From the NCBI GenBank assembly GCA_030533445.1, contig CM060064.1, positions 40,145,787-40,209,786 of the forward strand: DNA of 64,000 nt, given 5' to 3'. Below the pieces are notes generated by a model, which was not told the origin of the DNA, ran no database searches, and saw only the letters and a program-made list of their open reading frames with translations. The stretch is from Cyprinodon diabolis. Lineage: Eukaryota; Chordata; Actinopteri; Cyprinodontiformes; Cyprinodontidae. The position numbers were made by a program, and so were the translations under genes. Numbering within the stretch: position 1 is the first letter of the stretch; each line of letters starts with the position of its first letter. This document shows, in pieces, positions 42,101 through 56,062 of the stretch.

Positions 42101-45100
42101 ACAAACATACACAATCAGGACACTAAAACAATCCCACCATTTCAAGTCTGTTGTTGCTTTTACTAGTTGTACTAAGGAAGAGCGCTTGTTTTGGCAGATG
42201 AGCTGAATCCTTTCAGGACTTTCATGTGTTGTGGTCTGTGATGTTTGTTTCACTGAACAAGACCAGAGCAGCGGGTCTGAAGCCACTGTGATTTGGCAGA
42301 TTTGAAAATGCAAACATTCATTTAAAAAAAGGAGCTGTGGAGGAAGAAATCATCTTAGTGGAAAAAATACACATCCATGCTACCTAAATGGAAAAAGAAA
42401 TTCGATTTTAAGTAGCATCATATGGCAGCTAAATAAAATACACTATATTGCCAAAAGTATTTGCTCACCCATCCAAATTATTGGAATCAGGTGTTCCAAT
42501 CACTTCCATGGCCACAGGTGTATAAATTCAAGCACCTAGGCATGCAGACTGTTTTTACAAACATTTGTGAAAGAATGGGTCGCTCTCAGGAGCTCAGTGA
42601 ATTCCAGCGTGGAACTGTGATAGGATGCCACCTGTGCAACAAATCCAGTCGTGAAATTTCCTCGCTCCTAAATATTCCACAGTCAACTGTCAGCTGTATT
42701 ATAAGAAAATGGAAGTGTTTGGGAACGACAGCAACTCAGCCACGAAGTGGTAGGCCACGTAAACTGACGGAGCGGGGTCAGCGGATGCTGAAGCGCATAG
42801 TGCGAAGAGGTCGCCAACTTTCTGCAGAGTCAATCACTACAGACCTCCAAACTTCATGTGGCCTTCAGATTAGCTCAAGAACAGTGCGCAGAGAGCTTCA
42901 TGGAATGGGTTTCCATGGTCGAGCAGCTGCATCCAAGCCATACATAACCAAGTGCAATGCAAAGCGTCGGATGCGGTGGTGTAAAGCACGCCGCCACTGG
43001 ACTCTAGAGCAGTGGAGACGCGTTCTCTGGAGTGACGAATCGCGCTTCTCCATCTGGCAATCTGATGGACGGGTCTGGGTTTGGCGGTTGCCAGGAGAAC
43101 GGTACTTGTCTGACTGCATTGTGCCAAGTGTAAAGTTTGGTGGAGGGGGGATTATGGTGTGGGGTTGTTTTTCAGGAGCTGGGCTTGGCCCCTTAGTTCC
43201 AGTGAAAGGAACTCTGAATGCTTCAGCATACCAAGACATTTTGGACAATTCCATGCTCCCAACTTTGTGGGAACAGTTTGGAGCTGGCCCCTTCCTCTTC
43301 CAACATGACTGTGCACCAGTGCACAAAGCAAGGTCCATAAAGACATGGATGACAGAGTCTGGTGTGGATGAACTTGACTGGCCTGCACAGAGTCCTGACC
43401 TCAACCCGATAGAACACCTTTGGGATGAATTAGAGCGGAGACTGAGAGCCAGGCCTTCTCGTCCAACATCAGTGTGCGACCTCACAAATGCGCTTCTGGA
43501 AGAATGGTCAAAAATTCCCATAAACACACTCCTAAACCTTGTGGACAGCCTTCCCAGAAGAGTTGAAGCTGTTCTAGCTGCAAAGGGTGGACCGACGTCA
43601 TATTGAACCCTATGGATTAGGAACGGGATGTCACTTAAGCTCATATGTGAGTCAAGGCAGGTGAGCAAATACTTTTGGCAATATAGTGTATATAGTAAAG
43701 TAGGAGTGAAGTTTTTTTCAGGAGACAATGCTTGTCTTGGCAGTCAGTGATGAAATGTAGTAAAACAAAGCAAACTAAATACTAAATACATAAAAATTAC
43801 AAAATGTTTAGAAGCAACAAGAACATTTGTATTTGTTTGGGTATGTTTAATTACTTTGATACAACCTGATCTCCACTGATCTCCATATTGACAAAGCTGC
43901 TCGGAACTGGCAGATATCCTCAGTCAGAAGGAGTTATATCATTTTAATGATCACAAAATCAGCGAAGAGACAATTTAAACCTTCGAGGATGAAAGGTAAA
44001 AATAAAACATCAGTATGGACTTCATCAAGAATTACTGCCAGTATTCAGTCAAAGTAAATCCCTACTCTTAAATCTTATTATTTTGTTGATTACATGTTTT
44101 AGCCATATACAGCTGTAAAAGCTGATTTATGCAGCATTAGAGCCTTGACTGGACCATTGGGTTCCATTAGTTGTCAACCTGTGGACTAATGAGAAGATAC
44201 GTTGTCATGCAATCTAAAATACAGTATGTTCTATATTAGTTTCTGGCAGCCACATAATAGAATCCAATTTGCCTACCAAGCCAGATATGGATGCTTGCAT
44301 GAGTGCATGTTTGGATGTAGTTTAGTATAAATGGCTTCTGACCAATGGCAGGGCTCGATGTTAACCTTGCCCGATCGCCCAGGGCAAGTAGTTTTTATTG
44401 TCGGGGGAGTACAAATTTGTCAAGTTTTTTTTAGATTTTTAACATTACAATTTATATTTTTCCAAGCACACAACAGTTTAAAGCAAAGTTTAGTTTGAAA
44501 GGATTGAAAAGCATGTTAACAAGGTAATGTTGGCTTGAGTTAATTATCTGACGCATGCATATACACACCAGGAACCAGTAAACTTACTGAATTACAAAAA
44601 AACATTAAAAAAAAACATGTTTCATTGATATAAATGAATATTAGGAACTATATTTATCAAACATTATACTGGGCAAGTAAAAATTGTTTCTGGGCAAATG
44701 AAATGTGAAAGCCACTTGCCCTTAACGTCAACCCCTGAATGGGATTAAAAAGGTCTTAATGAATGTATTCCTTTTATAGGAGATATTTCTATTTTCAAAA
44801 TTACAATCAGGACATATGGAAATTAGACATTTATGGCTACTTAATATAGAAGCAAAATAAATTAATCAAAATCACCTCTACAACAAGTCATTGTATAATA
44901 CAAAGGCTGCTTATATAACAGAATTACCTACTAGCAAATGTTAATAAACAGTTCAGGCTTGAATTACTTGTGTTAAATTAAATGCATTAAAAATACAATT
45001 TTCTTCAGCAAGGGACCATATTTAGAGTTTAGCAAAATTGATTTGGTTTTTTTTTACAAGAAAAGTAACACATTTGTGTAGTAGGTTTCTACATGTAAAT

Positions 45101-48100
45101 TCAGAATTACTGATAAAATGAAAAAATACCCTGAAGTTACAAATACTTTTACTAAGTGGGTGCACAGAAGAAGCCATTGCAAGAAGCTATTGCTTGACTA
45201 ATGCTTCAAAAATCATCCAGATTGTGCTATATTGGTGTCTTCCGTTTTACTAGAATACACATGAAATTAATTATCAGCAACTCCAATCCTTTATCAGAGT
45301 GAGGAAATGGATCAATGTGGTTAGCTTACTGAACTACTGCAGTTTATTAAGTGTTAAGGGGGTCTATAGTTTAAAAATACTACCACATATGGCTAAAACA
45401 TACATTTCTTAATGACGAGCCATATCAATCAAATGCAATCCTGGACAGAAGAGCCAGATATCTAAGTTTGAAGAGGAAAATTAACTGCATAGTATATATT
45501 AAACTAAAGAAATGTGTCAGGAATGAGTTACAAGGAAACAAAAACATTGTGTTATGTGGAAATATAAATATAAATGAAAAGATAAAACATGAATATAAAT
45601 TAAATAATAAAAGAAGAGAGAAATCATTCAATATACCATTTTATCATAGATATCATAACATAAAGAATGTAAATATCTTTAAGAACCTAAGGACACAGTG
45701 TACCTCCCTGAGGTACACCTGGGATGTGAAATGCTTTTTTTTTGTGAGTTAAAGATGGCTGCAGTTAACTAATGAGTTGAATTGACAAATTTTAAACCAA
45801 ACTTCCTCATATAATCTCTAAATATGATCTAATCTCATGTCGTCACAAATGTTTTTGTATTTGTACAAATACTCAAGTTGCTCTTGCTTTTTGCTCTTTT
45901 CTCTTGCTTTAAGTCTTACTTTTAAAATTTCTTAAAGAATTATTTCATAAAATTGGCAGCAGCAAAATACAGGCCAAATTTCTTTCCTTATCTCGTTTTT
46001 AAAAATCACATAAAAACGGCATCATGTCTACAAATAAATTGATGTTAAAACTTTTCCTTTATTTTAATGCTAATGTAAAAAAAAACATAAAAAATGTCAG
46101 AGCATTAAATATTTTCTTTTATAATCCATTTTCTGATGTTCTTGGTGTTTAGTCTCTACTGACATCCTGCAAGATCTTGCAAATGCAAAAGCTGCATTCA
46201 CAAGCCTTCTTAGCTGATGTGGTTACACCAACAAATACTAAAAAACAGAGTAAGAGGCTTTAAATATAATTCAATGCATTATAAATAACAAATGTAAACT
46301 AAAAATGCAAATAACTGCAACAACAAATGACAAAAAAACAAATGACAAAAAAACTACTTTAGAAGTTATAACTATTGGATTTTGTGCTTGAACTGCTGAA
46401 CACTAAATAAACAGCCAGTGACAAGTCTTCATTTCCAAGGGTTTTCGAAACATGTTATAAGCTATTAATGGGTCTGTCAAACATGGAACCAATTAGTGAG
46501 AGAGAGGGTTAAAAGACAGGTCAAAGCTGTGACTTCAGAAGCATGCCATTCTGCTGGGTAGAGTCACACTGAAGGAGCTCATTGACCGAGTAAAGGGTTA
46601 GTTTGAAGCACAGACACCTGGTCCCCACTTGAGTGAAGTGGAAAGAAATGATGGGACCGCAGAGGAGAACATGCAGGTGGAGCTGCAGGAAGTGAATGCA
46701 TGAATGTAGGTGTGTGTGTGTGATGTGTGTGCACAAGCAGAGGCTTGAGCACCTCCAGGGACCCCCTATCACACGCAATGTTCCAACATCTGGCAGCGGA
46801 CTGCAAAGCTGCAGCTAACAAATGGGCTCACAACAGAAAGGCAGACCTCCTCAGACCTCAGTGAAAGAGGAGGAGAAATTATTTTTTTGGACGCCAGCCC
46901 AAAGCGGTCCTTCCTTCTTTTCTTCCACCTCTGTCCTGCAAATGCTTTTACGTCTGTGGTCGAGACTTCTTAACCACAGACTATCCAGGATGAATCAACG
47001 GCAGAATAGCAAATTGTTTGTTTTCTCTTTTTTTAAACGTGCATATTTTAAATCTTCATTGCACTAGTACTTCCCTCCCTTTTATGTAAATGTTTTCTTT
47101 TTCTTCCATAAGATCATTTGAGGTCAATTCCTTGTGATCTTGAGAGCAATCAACATATCCTTTCCTGTGTTTCTTTGTCTTCCTAAGACATAAACTAAAA
47201 ATCACAGTAAAGACTATTTAATACGGCAGCAGATTTAGTGAGACTGTTTGTTGTGGTGTCTAATAATTGTGTTTTATTTCCTCCTGAATTCGACCTTACA
47301 TGCAACGGGACATTTGTGGACCAGATGTGTGCTTTTTCTCCCTAAGAGCCCCCTTTTTTTTAGTGTGTAAGGTCACGGATGACTGATATTGGCAACAAAA
47401 AAAAACACGAGGGCTGACATTGCACTTTTATCTACATTTTATGAGAAATATTGTGTTTGGTTTCAAATCACTGAGCAGCCAAAGACCTGGCAGGGCTCAA
47501 CCAAACCATAATTCTAAACAGCTCCCAAATTAGAAGATTGTGTTTTGTTTTGTTTCTAATTAATTTGGCCAGCTGGGGCCATAGAACAACAGCAAAGAAA
47601 AAACAATGGGAGATCTAAAACTGTGAATAGTTCGGAACTAGACAGGGAAAGTTTTATCACCACTCAAACCCTGCAGCAACAAGTCTACCTAATTATGCTT
47701 GGTAGTGGATTATATGACTCCTGCTGTTGGGGTAATTGTTCAGCTCTCCCAATGAGCCCATAAAATCCATACAACAAAGCTGCTGCAGACATTTTATACG
47801 GCAATACTGAAACCCTAGAAAATATGTGCCTAGTATTTTTACATAAACTGTATTATGAATGCCATAACAAATAACTGCACCTACAAAAAAGGTATACCTC
47901 AGGTTAGTGTTGTTAGCCATCTTCTACCAAGCCTGTTTACCCATTACTGCTTAAACTTAAATAAAACTACCGTCATCTGCTGTACATGAGATGGTGATGA
48001 GCACATTAGAAGAGCAGAACGATAAATCCTATTGTAGTCATGCTAGCGATATGTGGTAAACCAAAGAAGCTACATCTTTTTTTAGTTCTAGAGTTTGTCC

Positions 48101-51100
48101 ATTAGGACAAAATAAAAATATCTAAACAGGTTTTAAAGTTTTCTTAAATAAAACATTACAAGCATCATTTTCATAAGGCTGGAGAGTATTAAAACATGTG
48201 CAAACTTGTTAACATGTGCAAACATGATCTTCATGCCAGGTGCAAAATTATTTGGGTTTGCAAAATTAGTACCTTTTTGCATGTGTGCCTCCATGAATAT
48301 GTAAATCGGTCCCAAACCATGAAAATGTATGGGTGAAACATGGGCATATTTCAAAGCTGCAATTTTTGTGCCTTTAAGGATGTTTAGATCCATCTTGCTG
48401 GGTGGGCTAGGGGGGTTATGCAAAATGTATTATAAATATTTTCTTTAGTATTACCAATATTAGTTTTCATATGCTTGTTATGATCATTATTATATAAAAC
48501 TCCAGGGCTTAGAACTTCTTGTTTTTTTTTTTTACAGCTATTCTCAAACTGCCAGTAGAGCACACAATTTACTAATTTCAATAAAACCAGACCACATCTT
48601 ATGCTTTGCATATACAGTCTTTGTAGATCCACCCACAGCCTGTGCACTTATTGCCGGTGCAATTTAGTGCTCCTAATTTGAACTCTTTAAATTTCAGACC
48701 CTAGTTGTACAAAATCCCTCAAAAAGATTGCACAGTGCCATTACTTAGAGAAAGGTTGAACGAGAATAGATTGTAGAGCCAGTTTTACTGCCATAAATCC
48801 CTTTCATTGTTGTTGAGGAATTCTTGCTAAAACTAATTTGTTTTGACTCAGTGTTTTTAAATGTTCCACCGTAAAAACCTTTGACTGGAACATTAAGTCC
48901 ACTGGATTCTTCTGTTTTACATTCATTCTAATATGAATTTGCTGAAGAGAAGCGTCGTCTCATAGGTGATTGATTTTGGCCCAAATTTGAGCTGCTGAAT
49001 AGATTGCCTTGCCAAAATGACATACTCACAACTCGACTATATCTAGGCTGTCTAATCTAAAGGTTAATCGGCTTACAATCATTGGGGTTAATGCATCGCT
49101 GATAGCCTCAGCAACAGGCTGGTTGGCGGATTTAATACAAAAATCCACCACATCCTGTATGACAAATCATTTCCTTACATTTGTACAAAGTGCACCAAGA
49201 CAGAGCACATCCTGGTCTCTATTGTTGGCTTTTCTTGAGAAACTGAGAAGATCATGATTGGAACAAAACCATGAAAGCATCACATGCCCCTGATGTGTGT
49301 TACTACTTCACACACGTTTCATGAGTTATGCAGCATAGCCTTTGGTTCCGTGGTGCCGCCTTAATTTTTAAACTTCTTCTGTGAGCAGGATTTTGCTACT
49401 CTGTTCGGTAATTTATGAACCAAAGGCAATACAGAATACCTGTTACTTTGGCAGCTATTTGACAAAGCTGTTTTGTGAAAGAGTCTATTGGGAATGCTCT
49501 GGAAAGCTGTATAACAACCTGGTCTGGTCGTTGGAACGCTCTGGATGAGAAATCTAACAGGATCTAACAGAATCTAACAGGGATCAGAGCAGCCCTCAAC
49601 CATGACCCATCATCCCGAACATTTGACAGATAACATGGAGATCATCCCTGACTCCTGCAAGCTACAAACTATTTACCCTCCTGCCATCTTGGGAAGACAC
49701 AGAAACATTTAAACAAGTATTGGGAGATTTGGTAATTATTTGTAGCTGCAAGGAAAATTATACTGAAGAGATAAAAAATGAAAATCTGCTTTCATTCAAA
49801 CACTTTACATTTAAGTAATTCCTTGCATTAAGAAAGGAAGGAACTTCAGAGATACATCTTCAATGATTAGCTAAGATTTTTTTCAAATATAATTTAAAAG
49901 TCATAATACTGAAAGGCTAGCGGGAAGCAGCATTCAACGACAGGGCAGCAGCATTGAATCATCTCTGTTTCATTTTTTGCTGTGTCCTTTTTTCTTTCGC
50001 ACAAACTTGCTTTTTTTACTGAAATTCTGGTAGAAACATTTATGGTAATTAAAGGCAAAATTGCATTCAAATGCATAGTGGAGGATGTTCTTTTTCCAGG
50101 GGGATCATCTAAATATGTGGTCCTCCTAATTGTCAATCATTCTGGTGATATGTTTAAGTAAGGCTGTCCTACATGCTCATCCCCATTTTAACTTACTGGT
50201 AGTGAGTCTGTCATAGTGGAAAAATTGCAAATCTTCTTTTGTAAAGTAAGCTATGAGCGATGCAAACAGCAACTTTTAAACAGAGCGTGCAAACAGAGAA
50301 ATGGGCTTGTGCATTACCTATCGCAAGCGGGTACAGGGTTGTGCATGTGCATTTTTTTTTTTTGAAGTGGAGAGGGGGGTCTTTTCAAAACTTCGTGCAA
50401 ATCTTCCACTTTAAGTTATTCTCTCCCCACTTTACTTTAGTTGTGTTGACAGTAAATCCGAGCATAAAACAGGATTTATTTGGAAATGACATTTCATTAG
50501 AAGCCATAACCTTTGTAGAGGTTATAAGCACTTACAGCTTTTTGACATTGGCATTCTCTATTTTGGCACAGGTTGGTAACATTTGGAGAAAATTACTAAA
50601 TTAAAATTTGAAACTTTCATAGAAAATAACTGCCTCCTTTGCCCCCATTCCTTTTTCAGCCAGAATCCCATTGCTTACATCTGTGATTGCTTAACAAAGA
50701 AATAAAGAAAAACAAAAAAAGGACAATATAATTGTTTCAATTTGATTAAAAACTGTTAAAACCGGAAGTGTTATTTTTACAAAGAAGTTGAATTTGGCCA
50801 GTTTTGGTATTTCTGGGCTGACATTTAAGAGGTTAAAACTGTTAAATAATTTTGTTACTTGTATATGGGAAGTCAGTTTAAATTAAAATAAAAAGTTAGT
50901 TGTTTGTTCCAGGAAATTCTGCAGTCACTGATGAAATAAAGGCTGCTTTGAGGTCATTCCACTGAGAAAAGTTAAAGTTTTACCCTTTTCCATTTAATTT
51001 ATGTTTGCTCTTTCTGTTTATAAATTGACTGGCTTTTAAAGTTGAAAACCCTGGAATATGTCCTTGGGCTACCTATTGAACTTCTGAACAGCTGGAGCCC

Positions 51101-54100
51101 TCAACCACAACTGGAAAGGATTTCATGTCATCCTATACCGGGCATGGCTTTGGGTTTTTTGCAAAATGTTGTCACAGTACAGTCAAAAGAATAGTCACAC
51201 TGCATAAGACTTCAACTCCTGAGGATAATGCATGTTAGGTAGAAGATTCGGACAAGCCAATAAAATAAAATAGGTCAGATAAGGCCAAAGCTCAACTCTT
51301 TAAAAGTCACTGTACACTCCATATTTGGAGAAAAATAGGTTCTGCACATAATTTGAAGATAAAATGCTAAAAAAGGAATTTATGGATGGGGACATTATGT
51401 TGTCCTCAGTCTGTGGTTCTGGCTGACTCCATATGAATGGAGAAATGCATCAGGACCTTCTTAATAGGAATCTGAAAATGAAATAAACATAAAAATAAGA
51501 GTCCAAAACACACAGTTAAATCTAAACTGCATTCAGATAAAGAAAGTAGAACTGCTATTATGGTGCAATAAGTCACATGTAGTTTTAAACATATGGAAAG
51601 AAATAAAAAATCATCATGACAGTGCAGACCACCCACCGAGGCAGAAGAAAAACGGGGCTACTGTCAACCACATTTTAACCTGAAAATATTCTAGTTGTAA
51701 TGATATATTGTCTGTATTTGTATCTTGCTTAACATTTCATGTTTGAAGGCTATAATATTGCATTGTCACATTTTATCAGGGTTCCTGCCTGCACATTTCA
51801 ACCTAGCAGTCCATTACGCTGAAGTTTTTAAAAGAAATTAGGCAGCGAGGCTAAATGCTAATGTCGTAACGGCTGCAAAAGCGGTGTGTTGAAAACATAT
51901 TTAACCCCTCATTAGCAGACAAACATAAGAAACCTGTCAGTTTGAGGACCTCAAGTCAGCGATATGAAAACAGGTTAGTCTAAAACAAACTCTAAAAATA
52001 ATCCGGTGGGAACCTTCTATATAATTTTGTTATAGCCAAAAATTGGTTTTAAGATCTAAAGCTATAGTAATCGGAATTACTACAAGTGTAATAAATTATT
52101 GTGCAAATGTCAAAAATATATAATCAGAACAATACCTTCTCTTGGTAGAACAGAAAGCATTCAGGACACCATCAATCTGCACATCCATGGAGGTTCACAA
52201 GGTTTCAGTTTGTAATAGGATTCAGATCCAGCATTAGCCTAATTTGTCATTGCTCACGCTCATATTGTTTGGCTGTGTCTAAAAAATGTGTCACAGGACC
52301 ACATGATGACTAACCCCCCCCCAATATGAGCCTCCCTTCAGCTTATCAAGGAGAACTACTGCTACCTCAACCTGGTAAGGTTTTTTTTCCACCTGTACAG
52401 CCCCATGTGTTTTACTTTCTAGATGTAAGCATGCCAATCAATATACATCTGCTGCAAAGTAGCTGCACAAGAGCAACATTTTCTCAGTCATTGTTAATAG
52501 GTCTTCTATGAAGTGCCATGTTTTGCTTTGAAAGGGTCATTGAATAAAGTAAATATGTTAATGAAATCATATTATACAGTTTAATCATCAAAAGTATATT
52601 GTCATAACATAATCTTTTTAGATATAGTCTAACTCGATACAGTCTACAAGATTGTAGGAAAACAATTTCAGCAACTACCTCATAAAGCTCATTGTAAGAA
52701 AGCCAACAGGGTGCATTACAGTAATCAAAAAAGGGGGGTGTATTTGAAAAAGTTTAAAATATAAAAGAAGTCTTACAATTAGTTGTTTACTAGATACAGA
52801 CTTATATACATTTGCCTTTTAGATGTGATGCCATTATGTTGAATTTGAAGCAACTTTCCTCTGCAGCTATAGCTTATGAGTCTAGTTTGTTAGTGTGGGA
52901 TGTTTTTCTAGCTAGAAGTACTATTCTGTTCTACAAGGGGTCAAGCATGTATATAGATGCTTTAAATACGAGGATTGTGGTTTTAGCCGGTGGCAGAATG
53001 TGAAGTTAAAAGCAGCTGCGGTCATGAAGCGTGTTAAAGTTTCTCGGAAAGAAGCTTTGGCCAGTTCTGAATGTCTCCTACATCACTATGGCTCCTCTGA
53101 AAATTAGCCAGAATCCAGAAATGATTTCAGCACAAATATCAATCAACACTAGGGCTGCAACTAATGATTATTTTGTAAATCGATTAATATGTAGATTATT
53201 GGAAATGTCATAAAGCTAAAGGTACTTTGATACATGCCCTTTGGGAATGCCCGTTGGTCTCTCCATTATGGGATGGAGTATTGTGCTATATGCAGGGTTG
53301 GTTGCTTTGTTATTTGCCACGATCACCCAGATTGTGTTTACTTGGAGATAAAAGTGAGGTGCCACTGTTAAACAGACATGCTTTTAGAGTGTTAAGCACT
53401 GCGCTGGTCACATGTGCCCGACTTATTTTAAAGTTATGGAAGGACCCCCATACCCCAACAATTAGAACATGGACCGAGAAAATGACTTGAAAATGTTGCT
53501 TGTGAAAAAATGTTGGGAAGAATACATTCTAATAATGAAGCAGCCATGCAGCACTAGGACAGTTTTTGCACATATATGTCTACAAATTGATTTGGACTTT
53601 AAGGCAGCAAAACAAGGATTTGCACTAAATCTCACTGTTTTGTTCTTTGTTATTTTTATTGTAATGTTTTTGTTTTGTTTATGTTTTAAAAATTGAAAAA
53701 TTCAATAAAAACTTTAATTACAAAAAAATATATATATAGATTCTTTTTTCGATTAATAATCAAATAGCCAAATATTCTTTAAAAAATAATTTTTACTAAA
53801 TTAAGCCAGGTGAAACTTTTATTAAGGAGTTCTGGATAGAGCATATTGACAGAATAATTTTCTACTTTTTTATCTTAAATGAAAAATTTTATATATATTA
53901 TTTACAATCTTGGTATAATTACTGCTCTAAATGGCTCGCTCTGTCAGCTAAAGGCATGTTTTAGAGTCTCTATACTCCAGTTAACGATAAATTGATTACT
54001 AAATTAGTTGACGACTATTTCAATAATGGATTAATCATGATTAATCCAATGAATTGTTTCAGCCCTAATCACCTCAATCTCTTCCAGGCCTCAGAGAATT

Positions 54101-56003
54101 ATTTTGCTCTGTCACAGCATGTGAGCTCTCATGCTTCACCATTCATGATGTAGAGCCTCTCGCTTTTTTTCTTTTTTTTCTTAAACTGTAGAAGATCGGC
54201 CACCCTCTGGCTGATTTCATCATTTCATATTACAGTCTTAATGGCATTTAAAGGCACAAGCACAATGTCAAAATCTTTCAAATTTGTCAAACTTTCACTG
54301 ATTTACTCAAATTTAAATGCAGATTCTAGGAGGAATTTTTTTTACGTTTGATAACTTTATTCTGGTATTAAAGAAAAATAACAAACTAGTTTCCTTGCAT
54401 TAGAAAAGTTAATTAGAAGCAAATTAAGCTTGATTTTATAATAACTGCATGTTTTTGCATGTTTTTAAAATGTTGATTTAAAGGAATAGGTTAAAAAAAT
54501 GGTGACCAGTACTCTCAATATAGAAATTTAGGAAAATGTTATATATATATATATATATATTTTTTTTTTTTTTCATATTAAGTTTCTTATTTTATTCTAA
54601 CTCTAACCAGAACTGGAAGGAAACAGAAGGAAGTTGAATTGGAACAATTCGATTTTCTAGAAATCAAAGCTCTGGCTTTCAAGCTTCTAGTGACATAAAC
54701 TACTAAGGGACTCTTTGGTTCATTTAATGGCACACAACGGCGTAACCATCGGTAAGAAGAGACTGCAGTTGTTTAGGGGCCCCGTCACTGACACCTGGTT
54801 GGCCCCCTACGCAATTGCGGACTAGGACGTCTTTTTGCAGATCTAATGGTGCGAAAAATTCATCTTAAAACCCACCTGATACTAGTTTGACTGACAGGAC
54901 CTTATTTATACTCCAACATATGGTGGACTTCAACAGGATGGTGAGCCGTTTAAACACGACATCGATAGCAAAGCAGACACTGGTACTTTTAATTACTATG
55001 TTAATAACTGTACATAGTTTATTAAACAGTTGGTAAAAAATACACTCATATAACATGTCTGAAACCTCAATAAAGATCTTAAAAGAATGAAGTATTTGAG
55101 TATTTTATTTTTTACACTACGACTTGGAATTATGGGTAATCTAGAGCGTAGATTAAAACCATAACCGTTACGTACAATGTGTTAGCGACGATGGATACCA
55201 AAATTATACCAAAGTTAAGCGGATTCCAGATAAGAAAAAGCAAAGAAGAGCTGCTGGAGGAACGGAAAAAACTTCCCAAAATAAACATGTTCTTTCAAAG
55301 AACCAAAGAGGGAGAGGTGGGTGTTGCTGCTATAGTGAGTGAAGATTGCGACCAGGAGATGATTGGAGAGAGCATGGGTGAGGAGGGGGGCGCAATACTT
55401 CATATGCCCCCCCCCCCCCCAGATAATGTTGCTTACGGGCCTATTGTTGTGTCGTTACGCCATTGATGGTACAAGCGGTTTGTGTTTGTGCTTTGCCAGC
55501 ACACTTGAACTATTCTGACTATTAAACAAATTGATAACCTAAGTAACACAAACAATGGTTTAAAAAAAGAGAGAATTTCATTTATTAAAGGACAAAAATG
55601 TCTTAGAACTAACTGTGTGTGAATAAGTTGTATTTGTTTAATTAGAATTAACTCAAACTGAACATTTCACTCAGAAGGCTGGAATCCAGCCCACCTATGA
55701 ATGATAATTTCCAGATCTGCAGAATAAAGAAAAATAAACAAAAACACAATGGAAAATAGAAAATGTCTGACAATCTGTAGCAGGCTGCAGGATTTCAGAA
55801 AGTAATAAATCACACTGTAGTCTAATTAACTTAAAGAATATAAAAAAATCTTATCTTTTTTTTGGTATACTTTCCAAAGACCAATAAAAGTAGAGGTGGA
55901 TATTCAATAAAATACTCTCTATGTTTTAAATAATAAAAAAACAGAGTGTAAAGATGGATGGATGGATGGATGGAATTGGCAAAATATTGAAGAAAAAAAA
56001 TAA

Positions 56004-56062
<59 letters not shown>

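Noticed and set aside
42898..43728. 276-codon minus-strand open frame across Tc1 copy 1 (and its twin at 57069-57881)
   Set aside because: It is the antisense shadow of the transposase gene; it has no known family and exists only because the sense codon pattern leaves the complement open.
45425..45752. Opposed short frames of ~68 and 94 codons
   Set aside because: Low-complexity AT-rich sequence with no domain or splice context.
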